From Neisseriaceae bacterium (GTDB lineage Bacteria > Pseudomonadota > Gammaproteobacteria > Burkholderiales > UBA11063): a DNA stretch of 5,441 nt. A program made the position numbers and the translations under genes. Below, one piece after another: positions 1 through 5,441 of this stretch. Location of the stretch: positions 1 to 5,441 of the forward strand of contig CANMQR010000063.1 in NCBI GenBank assembly GCA_947499925.1, written 5' to 3'. The notes below the pieces were generated by a model that was not told where the DNA came from, ran no database searches, and saw only the letters and a program-made list of their open reading frames with translations. Numbering within the stretch: position 1 is the stretch's first letter; every line of letters begins with the position of its first letter.

Positions 1-64
1 AATTATAGTAACTGCAATATCTGCATTTGTATTATGGTACAATGGTACAATAATGCTTGGTTAA
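1..64 (+). CDS. 3' end of an upstream paralogous APC-type antiporter (partial)
   Basis: Only the last 20 codons and the TAA stop (62-64) are inside the window. The reading is IIVTAISAFVLWYNGTIMLG, the end of a last transmembrane helix plus a short polar tail. It matches the C-terminus of the complete antiporter at 90-1535 except for one residue (Met versus Val, third from the end). At DNA level, bases 1-64 align without gaps to 1472-1535 with 4 differences. The gene is therefore a tandem paralogue of its downstream neighbour and ends 25 bases before that neighbour's ATG, a spacing that suggests co-transcription. Whether the rest of the protein is equally similar cannot be seen here. Confidence 0.85.
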   Translation, partial: IIVTAISAFVLWYNGTIMLG

Positions 65-89
65 CATAGTAAATTTTAGATAATATAAA

Positions 90-1535
90 ATGCCCCAAAA
101 TACTTCAACAAATAATCCAGATTTCAAAGACCTAACATTCTTTGCATTATTTTCATTAACATTCGGTTCTATAATGGGTAGTGGTGTATTTGATATCCCA
201 CAAAATATTGCCAATCGTGCTGGCGCTGTAGCTGTTGTCATTAATTGGGTTATAGTTGCTATTGGTATGATTGCACTTGCTTGGTCATTTGTGTATATAT
301 CTGCACGACGCCCTGACATTAAAAGCGGTATCTATGGCTACGCTAAATTTGGGTTTGGTGACTTTGTAGGATTTAATTCTGCATGGGGATACTGGCTCAA
401 TGCCATCATTGCCAATGCTAGCTATCTTATATTTATTTTTGCTACTTTGGGTAATTTCTTTGGCATCTTTGGACACGGAACACTTGCAGGTGGAACATTA
501 GAAGCATTTATTGGCGAATCCATCATCATATGGGTTGTGCATATGGTAATTTCTATAGGAATAAAAGAAGCCTCATATATAAATATTATGATTACTACTG
601 TTAAAATCTTAGCGCTTGGCGCGATTATTGTAGTATTTTGTTATGGATTCCAATGGCATATATTTAAAATCAATATATCTACACATGATTTACATTTAGG
701 TAGTATGCTAACCCAAATAAAAAGTACTATGCTTGTAACGGTATGGGATTTTGTGGGAATTGAAGCTGCTTGTATTTATGCTATTCATGCTAAATCTATG
801 AAAGACGTTGCAAGGGCTACGATGTTAAGTGTTGTAGTAGTACTCATAATTGATACCCTAATTTCAGTATTACCATTTGGGATTATGACAACAGCCTCAG
901 TTCAAACTCTTCAAACCCCATCTACTGCAGGAGTAATGGCTGCTGTAATTGGCTCTATTGGTGCTAATTTAATTCGTTTCTCAGCCCTAATTTGTGTAGT
1001 AGGAGCTCTTCTAGCTTGGCAAATGCTAGCAACTAATATTGTTTATCTATCTGCAATTGACAAAACTATGCCACGGAGTTTAACTAAACTAAACAAAAAA
1101 CTCGTACCTAGTAATGCGCTTTTATTTAGTAGTATTACATTACAATTATTTATTGTCTGTGCTTACAAAAGTGGTGCAATCTATCTAAACATGATACAAA
1201 TCGCCACAAGCCTAGTATTACTACCGTATCTACTTGCTGCAATGTATGCTTTTAAATTAATTATCACCGATAAGAAAATCTATTATTATGAATTAATAAA
1301 AGGAATAGTAGCCGTAACATACTCTATTTGGCTCATTTATGCTGGGGGCTTAAAATATTTGGCAATATCAAGCATTATGTATTTTATTGGTATATTTGTG
1401 TTTTATAAAGCACGCCATGAGAATGGTCAAAAACTCTTAATGAATAAATTTGAAGTTTTGATGTTCTTAGTAATTATAGTAACTGCAATATCTGCATTTG
1501 TATTATGGTATAATGGTACAATAGTACTTGGATAA
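90..1535 (+). CDS. Basic amino acid/polyamine antiporter, APC superfamily (ArcD-like arginine/ornithine type)
   Basis: This 481-residue inner-membrane protein consists of about 12 to 13 hydrophobic helices, the usual size for the APA branch of the APC superfamily. TM1 carries the signature GSIMGSGVFDIPQNIA (residues 26-41), matching the glycine-rich unwound segment that binds the substrate amino group in this superfamily. Other ArcD-like stretches are YWLNAIIANASY (101-112), IKEASYIN (158-165), KSTMLVTVWDFVGIEAA (211-227, TM6) and GALLAWQMLA (305-314). Family knowledge points to electroneutral or electrogenic exchange of a cationic amino acid (arginine, lysine) for its catabolic product (ornithine, a polyamine). 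The exact substrate is inferred, not shown. No arginine deiminase or decarboxylase gene is visible nearby to refine it. The ATG at 90 is preceded by an A-rich leader with no strong Shine-Dalgarno, but it gives the expected short cytoplasmic N-terminus. It is the second member of a tandem pair. Confidence 0.88.
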   Translation: MPQNTSTNNPDFKDLTFFALFSLTFGSIMGSGVFDIPQNIANRAGAVAVVINWVIVAIGMIALAWSFVYISARRPDIKSGIYGYAKFGFGDFVGFNSAWGYWLNAIIANASYLIFIFATLGNFFGIFGHGTLAGGTLEAFIGESIIIWVVHMVISIGIKEASYINIMITTVKILALGAIIVVFCYGFQWHIFKINISTHDLHLGSMLTQIKSTMLVTVWDFVGIEAACIYAIHAKSMKDVARATMLSVVVVLIIDTLISVLPFGIMTTASVQTLQTPSTAGVMAAVIGSIGANLIRFSALICVVGALLAWQMLATNIVYLSAIDKTMPRSLTKLNKKLVPSNALLFSSITLQLFIVCAYKSGAIYLNMIQIATSLVLLPYLLAAMYAFKLIITDKKIYYYELIKGIVAVTYSIWLIYAGGLKYLAISSIMYFIGIFVFYKARHENGQKLLMNKFEVLMFLVIIVTAISAFVLWYNGTIVLG

Positions 1536-1579
1536 ATTATAAGTAATTATAAATAGTCAAATTTAAAGATAGTAATATA

Positions 1580-2218
1580 ATGCTACGTATATTTTTGTGT
1601 CTAGCTTGTTTTACCGTAAATGCAATGGATGTATCTAGCATCCTTAAGAAATACTCTACTCAAATCCCACCAAATACTAAGCAACTCATACTAGTTAAAG
1701 CTATTAATACTCCAGATGCTATAGTTTATACCTTACAAAGAAATGAATCTACTTGGGTGCAAATTTTGCCAATAATTAGTGCAAATGTTGGTTCAAGAGG
1801 TATTAGTTACAATAAAATAGAGGGGGACGACAAGACTCCAGCGGGATTATTTCCACTAGGGACGGCTTTTGGCAACGAATCGATGAGACTAAAAGTTAAT
1901 TATCTTCAAATAACCGCTATTGATAAATTTATTGATGATCCTGATGATCCTAAGTATAATCAATGGGTACACGGTGCAACAAATGCTAATAGTTATGAAA
2001 ACATGCTAAGAGATGATGGTATTTACAAATATGGCATAGTTATTAAATATAATATGAATCCAACTCTAAAAGGTCGTGGCAGTGCTGTTTTTATGCATAT
2101 CTGGTATGGTTATAATATCGGTAGTATCGGCTGCATAACTGTTTCTGAAGAAAATATGCTAAAAATCCTCCAATGGCTAGATAGTTCCTTTAATCCATAT
2201 ATTCTAATTACTAATTAA
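1580..2218 (+). CDS. Secreted YkuD-fold L,D-transpeptidase-like protein
   Basis: This 212-residue protein starts with a short signal peptide (Met-Leu-Arg, then a hydrophobic core) with likely cleavage after the Ala of VNA at about residue 15, so it should act in the periplasm. The rest looks like one YkuD catalytic domain of the L,D-transpeptidase family (COG3786-like). It has GDDKTPAGLFPLG at 82-94, YNQWV at 126-130, GRGSAVFMHIW at 165-175, and GSIGCIT at 181-187. C185 fits the catalytic cysteine and H173 the partner histidine. Such enzymes form or trim L,D cross-links on the tetrapeptide stems of peptidoglycan or attach proteins to it. Which reaction this one performs is not evident. The position before the catalytic Gly-Cys is Ile rather than the His of classical SHGC motifs. 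There is no LysM or other wall-binding domain. The gene lies 44 bases after the antiporter, and its TAA overlaps the stop of the convergent gene at 2215. Confidence 0.85.
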   Translation: MLRIFLCLACFTVNAMDVSSILKKYSTQIPPNTKQLILVKAINTPDAIVYTLQRNESTWVQILPIISANVGSRGISYNKIEGDDKTPAGLFPLGTAFGNESMRLKVNYLQITAIDKFIDDPDDPKYNQWVHGATNANSYENMLRDDGIYKYGIVIKYNMNPTLKGRGSAVFMHIWYGYNIGSIGCITVSEENMLKILQWLDSSFNPYILITN

Positions 2219-2505
2219 GACTGTAGAGACTTAAATCCATTTTTTAATGAATTTAAAATCTTAAAACTTGAGGCGATATTATTTTCAATAATTGATACCT
2301 GTTCTTTTTGAATTAGTTCGTATAGTTTAGCTTGGGATCTAATTATTGCTATATAGCTTTCATAATAACTCTGGATAAATCCTAGATTAGGTAATATAGT
2401 ATCCAACTTTTGCGGTGGCGTCTTCAAGACTTCAACATGACCGTGTTCTAAACTTTGTTTTTCCGCACTAATTGACTCTCGCATTAGACTACTTAATTTT
2501 GACAT
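2215..2505 (-). CDS. Small helical protein of unknown family, partner gene of the ParA-like ATPase
   Basis: I do not recognise this 96-residue protein. The N-terminal third (MSKLSSLMRESISAEKQS) is polar and carries basic residues (K3, R9). A proline-containing linker follows (KTPPQKLDTILPNLGF, 28-43). The second half, from about residue 44, looks like one or two amphipathic helices rich in Ile, Leu, Lys and Glu, without Cys or obvious metal sites. The gene starts 20 bases after the parA stop on the same strand and has its own good ribosome binding site, so the two are very probably co-transcribed. In type Ib partition operons this place is held by a small DNA-binding adaptor such as ParG, but no ribbon-helix-helix or HTH pattern is evident here. 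A ParA-stimulating adaptor or cargo linker is a reasonable inference. The stop codon shares three bases with the stop of the convergent transpeptidase gene. Confidence 0.72.
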   Translation of the reverse strand: MSKLSSLMRESISAEKQSLEHGHVEVLKTPPQKLDTILPNLGFIQSYYESYIAIIRSQAKLYELIQKEQVSIIENNIASSFKILNSLKNGFKSLQS

Positions 2506-2510
2506 AATTT

Positions 2511-2518
2511 CTACCTTT
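2511..2518 (-). promoter_or_regulatory. Ribosome binding site of the small ParA-partner gene
   Basis: AAAGGTAG on the minus strand lies in the 20-base gap after the parA stop, with its AGG core 8 bases before the ATG at 2505-2503. It is among the clearest Shine-Dalgarno sequences in the window. It fixes the start of the 96-residue protein and supports that ORF being a real gene translated separately from parA. Confidence 0.7.
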
Positions 2519-2525
2519 AAATTTC

Positions 2526-3173
2526 TTAAACTAGGATTGCTCGTATTTCTTTAACCAACGATTTTAATTCATCTTTAGCCTTTGCATTATCCAAATCATG
2601 AACTGAGCCACCAAAAGCCGCTGCTTGTCTATATGCAGTTCTTTGATAGATATCCGTCTTAGTCTTTGGAAACTCGAATTCTTCAATTAAAACTAGTGCT
2701 TCTTTGGAAATACTAATATTACCTTGACACATATTAGCTACCAGTCTAGTTTGTAGATTTTCATTCATTACCATAACATTATTGATTAGTTTTTGAATAC
2801 CAATAGCTGACCATAAGTCTGTTGGTGATGGCACTATGGGAATCAAAGCTAGATCAGCAATCATTAGAGCTGACCCTGTAAAAGGATTTTCTACCGCAGG
2901 AGGACAATCAATTACTATATATTCATAATCATTTAGATATTTTTTAATTTCGCGATGTACTTTATCGCCTGCATTTGCTAAACCCATTACTGATGCTGGA
3001 AATGGTTTATCGTCAGAGCTACTTGCTGCCCAACGAGTAGCGCTTCCTTGTGGGTCGCCATCAACAACTAGGACTTTATTTTTGAGTCCAAGGGTAGCCG
3101 CAAGATTCATAGTAAGTGTGGTTTTACCACAACCACCTTTTTGATTGGTAACAACGATCACTTTAGCTGTCAT
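2526..3173 (-). CDS. parA: ParA/ParF-type partition or positioning ATPase
   Basis: This 215-residue cytoplasmic protein is a deviant Walker ATPase of the ParA/MinD class. The Walker A motif is KGGCGKTT (residues 12-19), with the signature lysine K12 and the P-loop lysine K17. Walker A' is VDGDPQGS (37-44) and Walker B is YIVIDCPP (85-92) with D89. The C-terminal part RTAYRQAAAFGGSVHD (178-193) is typical of ParF-like members. It has no N-terminal HTH domain, so it belongs to the short type Ib class. These ATPases bind nucleoid DNA nonspecifically as ATP dimers and move plasmids, chromosomes or protein clusters when a partner stimulates hydrolysis. I chose the ATG at 3173 rather than an in-frame TTG at 3188. 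It gives the family-typical start just before the first beta strand, and the TTG would lie only a few bases after the predicted transcription start. What it segregates is unknown, since no ParB or parS site is recognised. Confidence 0.9.
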   Translation of the reverse strand: MTAKVIVVTNQKGGCGKTTLTMNLAATLGLKNKVLVVDGDPQGSATRWAASSSDDKPFPASVMGLANAGDKVHREIKKYLNDYEYIVIDCPPAVENPFTGSALMIADLALIPIVPSPTDLWSAIGIQKLINNVMVMNENLQTRLVANMCQGNISISKEALVLIEEFEFPKTKTDIYQRTAYRQAAAFGGSVHDLDNAKAKDELKSLVKEIRAILV

Positions 3174-3198
3174 AATAATGCACCGCAATAAAAGAACT

Positions 3199-3229
3199 AT
3201 TATATCTTAGGCAGGTAATTTTTTGTAAA
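3199..3229 (-). promoter_or_regulatory. Predicted sigma70-type promoter of the parA operon
   Basis: On the minus strand, a perfect -10 box TATAAT (3199-3204) is preceded by TTTACA (3224-3229, spacer 19) or, one base shifted, TTACAA (3223-3228, spacer 18). Transcription would start near 3192, giving a leader of about 20 bases before the parA ATG at 3173. The -10 match is strong and the -35 match and spacing are only fair. No clear operator or iterated repeat was seen around it. Confidence 0.5.
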
Positions 3230-3288
3230 AAAGATTTAAAATTCGAAAAATATAGTTAAAAAACGTGAGTAAAATTTAATTATAAGGA

Positions 3289-3326
3289 TCCATAGTCAAC
3301 TTTAGGGCTCTAAACTTGACTATGGA
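3289..3326. repeat. Strong imperfect inverted repeat (38-base hairpin)
   Basis: The left arm TCCATAGTCAA (3289-3299) is perfectly complementary to TTGACTATGGA (3316-3326). Inside, a C/C mismatch (3300 and 3315) is followed by a further 5-bp stem, TTTAG (3301-3305) with CTAAA (3310-3314), closing on the 4-base loop GGCT. In all, 16 of 17 positions pair. It begins 5 bases after the stop of the nuclease remnant on the minus strand and lies about 60 bases upstream of the parA -35 box. No T-run follows it on either strand, so it is not a textbook intrinsic terminator. It could still end the restriction-modification transcript, be a protein-binding site, or be a copy of a dispersed palindromic repeat. 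Confidence 0.8.
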
Positions 3327-3331
3327 AATTC

Positions 3332-3666
3332 TTACTCCATTGCATCTGGATTTTTATTTAGATAATTTTTAAATGCACTACTTTGCTTTATTTCTTTTGC
3401 TAGTTTTTTTATTACCGTATCAAGTAAATTAGCAGTACTATTCTTAATCTCTGTATTTTCAACAATTTCTGTTACTTCAATAACCGCTTTGATAGTCTCT
3501 CATCTTTAAAATTTGCCAAGTATATAGTTAGAAATGGATTGATATTAAATTCAGAAATCTTGGTTAGCTTTTCTGTATTTTTAATATGATTTTCTATTAT
3601 ATATTTTTTAAAAAACTCTTTTGCATTCTTTATAACTTCATTTTTATTAATACTGTTATTAGCCAT
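3332..3666 (-). pseudogene. Type II restriction endonuclease remnant (EcoO109I/PmeII-like), internally deleted and frameshifted
   Basis: The gene starts at an ATG one base after the methyltransferase stop (TAA-A-ATG). The first 53 residues read like the N-terminus of a type II nuclease family I associate with EcoO109I/PmeII enzymes: NAKEFFKKYIIENHIKNTEK (14-33), then EFNINPFLTIYLANF (39-53). After F53 (3508-3510) this frame runs through 11 unrelated codons to a TAA at 3472-3474. A second frame, open from 3499 to a TAA at 3332-3334, encodes 55 residues that look like a nuclease C-terminus: ETIKAVIEVTEIVENTEIKN, then two further helical segments ending NKNPDAME. The reading frames differ by one base across about 3499-3510. 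Only about 108 codons remain of the roughly 270 to 300 usual for the family, and the missing middle should hold the PD-(D/E)XK catalytic core. The gene should be dead as a nuclease. Family naming is from memory of sequence patterns. Confidence 0.78.
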
Positions 3667-3667
3667 T

Positions 3668-4852
3668 TTATAACCCTAGATCATGAATTTGATTTAGCGT
3701 ATGCACAATCGCAAGCCCAATGGCTGTAGCAAAATGAACAGGAACAGCATTACCAATTTGCTTATATTTTTCGTTCATTGACCCTTCAAACTCCCACGTA
3801 TCAGGAAAGCTTTGTATCCTAGCATATTCTCTAACAGTAAATGGTCTTGTTTCAGACGGGTGACACCGCTCTGTTTGCTTTTGGGCTGGGCTACATGTTA
3901 ACGTCAAACTTTGTTCGTCCCAGGATAAGCGCCTAGCCATACCAGTTCTTCCACCACCAGAGTAATAGCTTACCCCCATATATTCTCTTGCTATTTTTTC
4001 TGGCAAATCACGCCAATAACCACCCGGAGGTACCAAATCTAGTATTTTGCGTTTTTTATCCGGGTATTTTGCACCCTCAGATATAGGAACATCTTTTATT
4101 ACCTCTCCCAATGTAACTAATCTTTCATATGGTTTAGGGAAGGACGGGATAACCCCTTTTCTATAATACTCTTTACGTACACCAATTATCGCTAGTCTTT
4201 CTCGTTTCTGGGCTACTCCATAATTTTTCGCATTTAATGTTTGGTAAACAACATGATAACCAATATCTTCAAAAATATCTATCATGGTTTTTAATGTAGC
4301 TCCGTTATCATGCGTTAATAAACCTTTTACATTTTCTACAAGAAACATTTTTGGCTTAATTTGTTTTAACAATTCCGCATAGCTATAAAACATTGTACCA
4401 CGCGTATCTTCAAGCCCAAGTCTCCTACCTGCATAACTAAATGCCTGGCAAGGGTAACCGCCAGATATTAGGTCTATTTGTGGTATGTTTTTTATGTATT
4501 GGTTTATGCCATTTTTTACAAACGTTATAATATCCTCTTCAATTACATGCCATTCTGGACGATTTTTACGTAAAGTTGCACAGGCATGTTTATTTATTTC
4601 ATTCAATGCTATTGTCTCAAGACCTGCCAGTTCAAGACCAAGAGCTAATCCACCACAACCAGCAAAAAGCTCCATCGTACTATATTTTGTGAGCGGCTTA
4701 ACTTTAGCCGTATCAATTAAAGAGATTCCCGTACTATTAACACGCTTTGATGTTAGATTTACCTTACTAATACTTTGAGTAAGTAATTCTTGAGATGTCT
4801 TGACAGTTCGTTTTAAACTATTTTGTGTTGTGATTATTGTTTGTTTTTGCAT
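3668..4852 (-). CDS. DNA (cytosine-5-)-methyltransferase, type II, apparently orphaned
   Basis: This 394-residue enzyme transfers a methyl group from S-adenosylmethionine to C5 of cytosine in a specific DNA site. The motifs appear in canonical order: motif I ELFAGCGGLALGLE (61-74, SAM binding), motif IV GGYPCQAFSYAG (131-142) with catalytic C135, motif VI ENVKGL (173-178), motif VIII QKRERLAIIG (215-224), a target-recognition region at about 240-335, motif IX RPFTVREYARIQSFP (336-350), and motif X QIGNAVPV (365-372). The segment SYYSGGGRTGMARRLSWDEQ (295-314) resembles methyltransferases of GGNCC-like systems, and the adjoining nuclease family fits that, but the target is an inference. About 58 residues precede motif I, rich in Ser, Thr and Lys. 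They could be a family extension or an autoregulatory segment, and an internal Met at residue 60 is too close to motif I to be the start. The downstream nuclease gene is broken, so modification probably persists without restriction. Confidence 0.93.
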   Translation of the reverse strand: MQKQTIITTQNSLKRTVKTSQELLTQSISKVNLTSKRVNSTGISLIDTAKVKPLTKYSTMELFAGCGGLALGLELAGLETIALNEINKHACATLRKNRPEWHVIEEDIITFVKNGINQYIKNIPQIDLISGGYPCQAFSYAGRRLGLEDTRGTMFYSYAELLKQIKPKMFLVENVKGLLTHDNGATLKTMIDIFEDIGYHVVYQTLNAKNYGVAQKRERLAIIGVRKEYYRKGVIPSFPKPYERLVTLGEVIKDVPISEGAKYPDKKRKILDLVPPGGYWRDLPEKIAREYMGVSYYSGGGRTGMARRLSWDEQSLTLTCSPAQKQTERCHPSETRPFTVREYARIQSFPDTWEFEGSMNEKYKQIGNAVPVHFATAIGLAIVHTLNQIHDLGL

Positions 4853-4979
4853 ACTACTTTACCAAAAAATTAATACTTTTGCTTATTCTTATTTGGTTAG
4901 CTATAGATTTTACCCTAATTTCTGCTTTTAATTTATCTGATAACTTATTAAAAAGAATATTAAATAACTTTATAACGAT

Positions 4980-4985
4980 ATTATA
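4980..4985 (-). promoter_or_regulatory. Possible -10 box upstream of the methyltransferase gene
   Basis: A perfect TATAAT on the minus strand (within GGAGTATAATATCG) lies in the 188-base gap between the hldD stop and the methyltransferase start. No good -35 hexamer sits at 16-18 bases upstream, and there is no TGn extension, so the call is tentative. If used, it would give a leader of about 120 bases. The rest of this gap is AT-rich and shows no convincing terminator for hldD and no RNA gene. Confidence 0.3.
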
Positions 4986-5040
4986 CTCCAAAAATCAAGC
5001 TATTAGTTTTTTAGTCTTAGCAAAATTTCGCCAAATTAGT

Positions 5041-5441
5041 TTAATTATTTAATAAAAAACTCACATAATTACTAATGCCATCTTCCAAGCTCAAAAACTC
5101 ATGCACACAATCAGCTTCACGTAAGTAATCTAAATTGGCTTGGGTATAACACTGATACCGCCCCGCCAAATCTCCAGGGAAAGGAATATACTCAATAATG
5201 CCGCCTTTAATAGCTTCCTCAAGTGTTAATTGTGGCTCATTTTTACGGGCTCTACACGCATTAACTGTTGCTAATGCTAAAGAATTAAAGCTTCGTGCCT
5301 TGCCTGTACCACAGTTATAAATACCAGAGATTTCTTCAACTTCATTAACATGATTATTAAAGAAAAACATATTGATTTTAACTACATCTTCAACAGAAAT
5401 AAAATCACGTACCTGCTCACCATTGGCATAACCCTGACAGC
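5041..5441 (-). CDS. hldD: ADP-L-glycero-D-manno-heptose 6-epimerase, C-terminal part (partial at window edge)
   Basis: The reading frame runs in from the right edge and ends at a TAA at 5043-5041, giving 133 complete codons of a protein usually about 310 to 330 residues long. HldD is an NADP-dependent SDR-type epimerase. It converts ADP-D-glycero-beta-D-manno-heptose to the L-glycero form, the last step in making the heptose donor for the LPS inner core. Visible family features are RDFISVEDVV near the start, GIYNCGTGKARSFNSLA, EYIPFPGDLAGRYQCYTQAN and a C-terminal LREADCVHEFLSLEDGI. The visible Met at 5370 is internal (the frame is open above it), so it is not the start. Compared with E. coli HldD, the segment between the GTG motif and EYIPFP is longer (NACRARKNEPQLTLEEAIKG), as I recall for betaproteobacterial forms. 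The N-terminal Rossmann half lies outside the window. Confidence 0.93.
   Translation of the reverse strand, partial: CQGYANGEQVRDFISVEDVVKINMFFFNNHVNEVEEISGIYNCGTGKARSFNSLALATVNACRARKNEPQLTLEEAIKGGIIEYIPFPGDLAGRYQCYTQANLDYLREADCVHEFLSLEDGISNYVSFLLNN

Noticed and set aside
32..319. Minus-strand open frame of 95 codons at the left end
   Set aside because: It lies antisense to the start of the antiporter, shows no family pattern, and is a shadow of the real gene.
285..476. Minus-strand open frame of 63 codons
   Set aside because: Antisense to antiporter helices, with composition explained by the other strand.
1536..1579. Repeated AATTATAA units between the antiporter and the transpeptidase as a regulatory repeat
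   Set aside because: The 8-base low-complexity repeat is expected by chance in DNA this AT-rich, and no paired -35 and -10 is convincing.
3174..3188. TTG start that would add five residues (MRCII) to ParA
   Set aside because: The added residues precede the normal family start, and the predicted transcription start near 3192 leaves no room for a ribosome binding site. The ATG at 3173 is preferred.
3289..3326. Hairpin as a classical rho-independent terminator or a dif/Xer site
   Set aside because: No T-run follows on either strand and the stem is not GC-rich. A dif site would have 11-base arms around a central 6 bases with a recognisable XerC/XerD consensus, which is absent.
3472..3510. Programmed frameshifting joining the two nuclease pieces
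   Set aside because: There is no slippery heptamer at the overlap, and even a joined product would lack the expected nuclease core. A deletion explains the pattern better.
4485..4778. Plus-strand open frame of 97 codons
   Set aside because: It is entirely antisense to the methyltransferase motif I and motif IV region, which is clearly the coding strand.
4988..5040. Weak inverted repeats (for example GCTA with TAGC) after hldD as a terminator
   Set aside because: The stems are only 4 to 5 bp, AT-rich and mismatched, so no supported terminator.
4837..5052. Plus-strand open frame of 71 codons with a hydrophobic N-terminus
   Set aside because: It overlaps the start of the methyltransferase gene and the end of hldD, has no clear ribosome binding site, and its Leu/Ile/Phe/Asn content is what AT-rich intergenic DNA gives by chance.

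Overview
The window comes from an AT-rich (roughly one-third GC by eye) Gram-negative bacterium, most likely a low-GC beta- or gammaproteobacterium. A heptose-epimerase gene for LPS core synthesis (hldD) shows the Gram-negative envelope. Its C-terminal region is longer than that of E. coli HldD and looks more like betaproteobacterial versions, but the genus cannot be fixed from this sequence.

Left half (1-2218, plus strand): the window opens on the last 20 codons of a membrane transporter. A complete APC-superfamily basic amino acid/polyamine antiporter, similar to ArcD-type arginine/ornithine exchangers, follows 25 bases later. The two 3' ends are nearly identical, so this is a recent tandem duplication or a conversion-homogenised pair. 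A secreted YkuD-fold L,D-transpeptidase follows, 44 bases downstream. Its stop codon interlocks tail-to-tail with a small minus-strand gene.

Middle (2215-3229, minus strand): a two-gene operon encodes a short ParA/ParF-type deviant Walker ATPase and a 96-residue, mostly helical protein of unknown family. The pair resembles a plasmid partition or cargo-positioning cassette, but the partner is not a recognisable ParB or ribbon-helix-helix ParG. A plausible promoter lies just upstream of parA.

Right half (3289-5441, minus strand): a restriction-modification locus sits between parA and hldD. The DNA cytosine-C5 methyltransferase is complete, with all major motifs. The restriction enzyme gene that starts one base after it is a ruin: about 53 N-terminal residues and about 55 C-terminal residues of an EcoO109I/PmeII-like endonuclease are joined out of frame, and the middle, including the expected nuclease core, is missing. 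The methyltransferase therefore appears to be an orphan left after nuclease loss. A strong 38-base hairpin without a U-tract lies immediately beyond the nuclease remnant. At the right edge is the C-terminal part of hldD.

The clearest results are the decayed nuclease beside an intact methyltransferase, the unexplained ParA-small protein pair, and the tandem antiporter duplication. I found no RNA gene, CRISPR array or insertion sequence.
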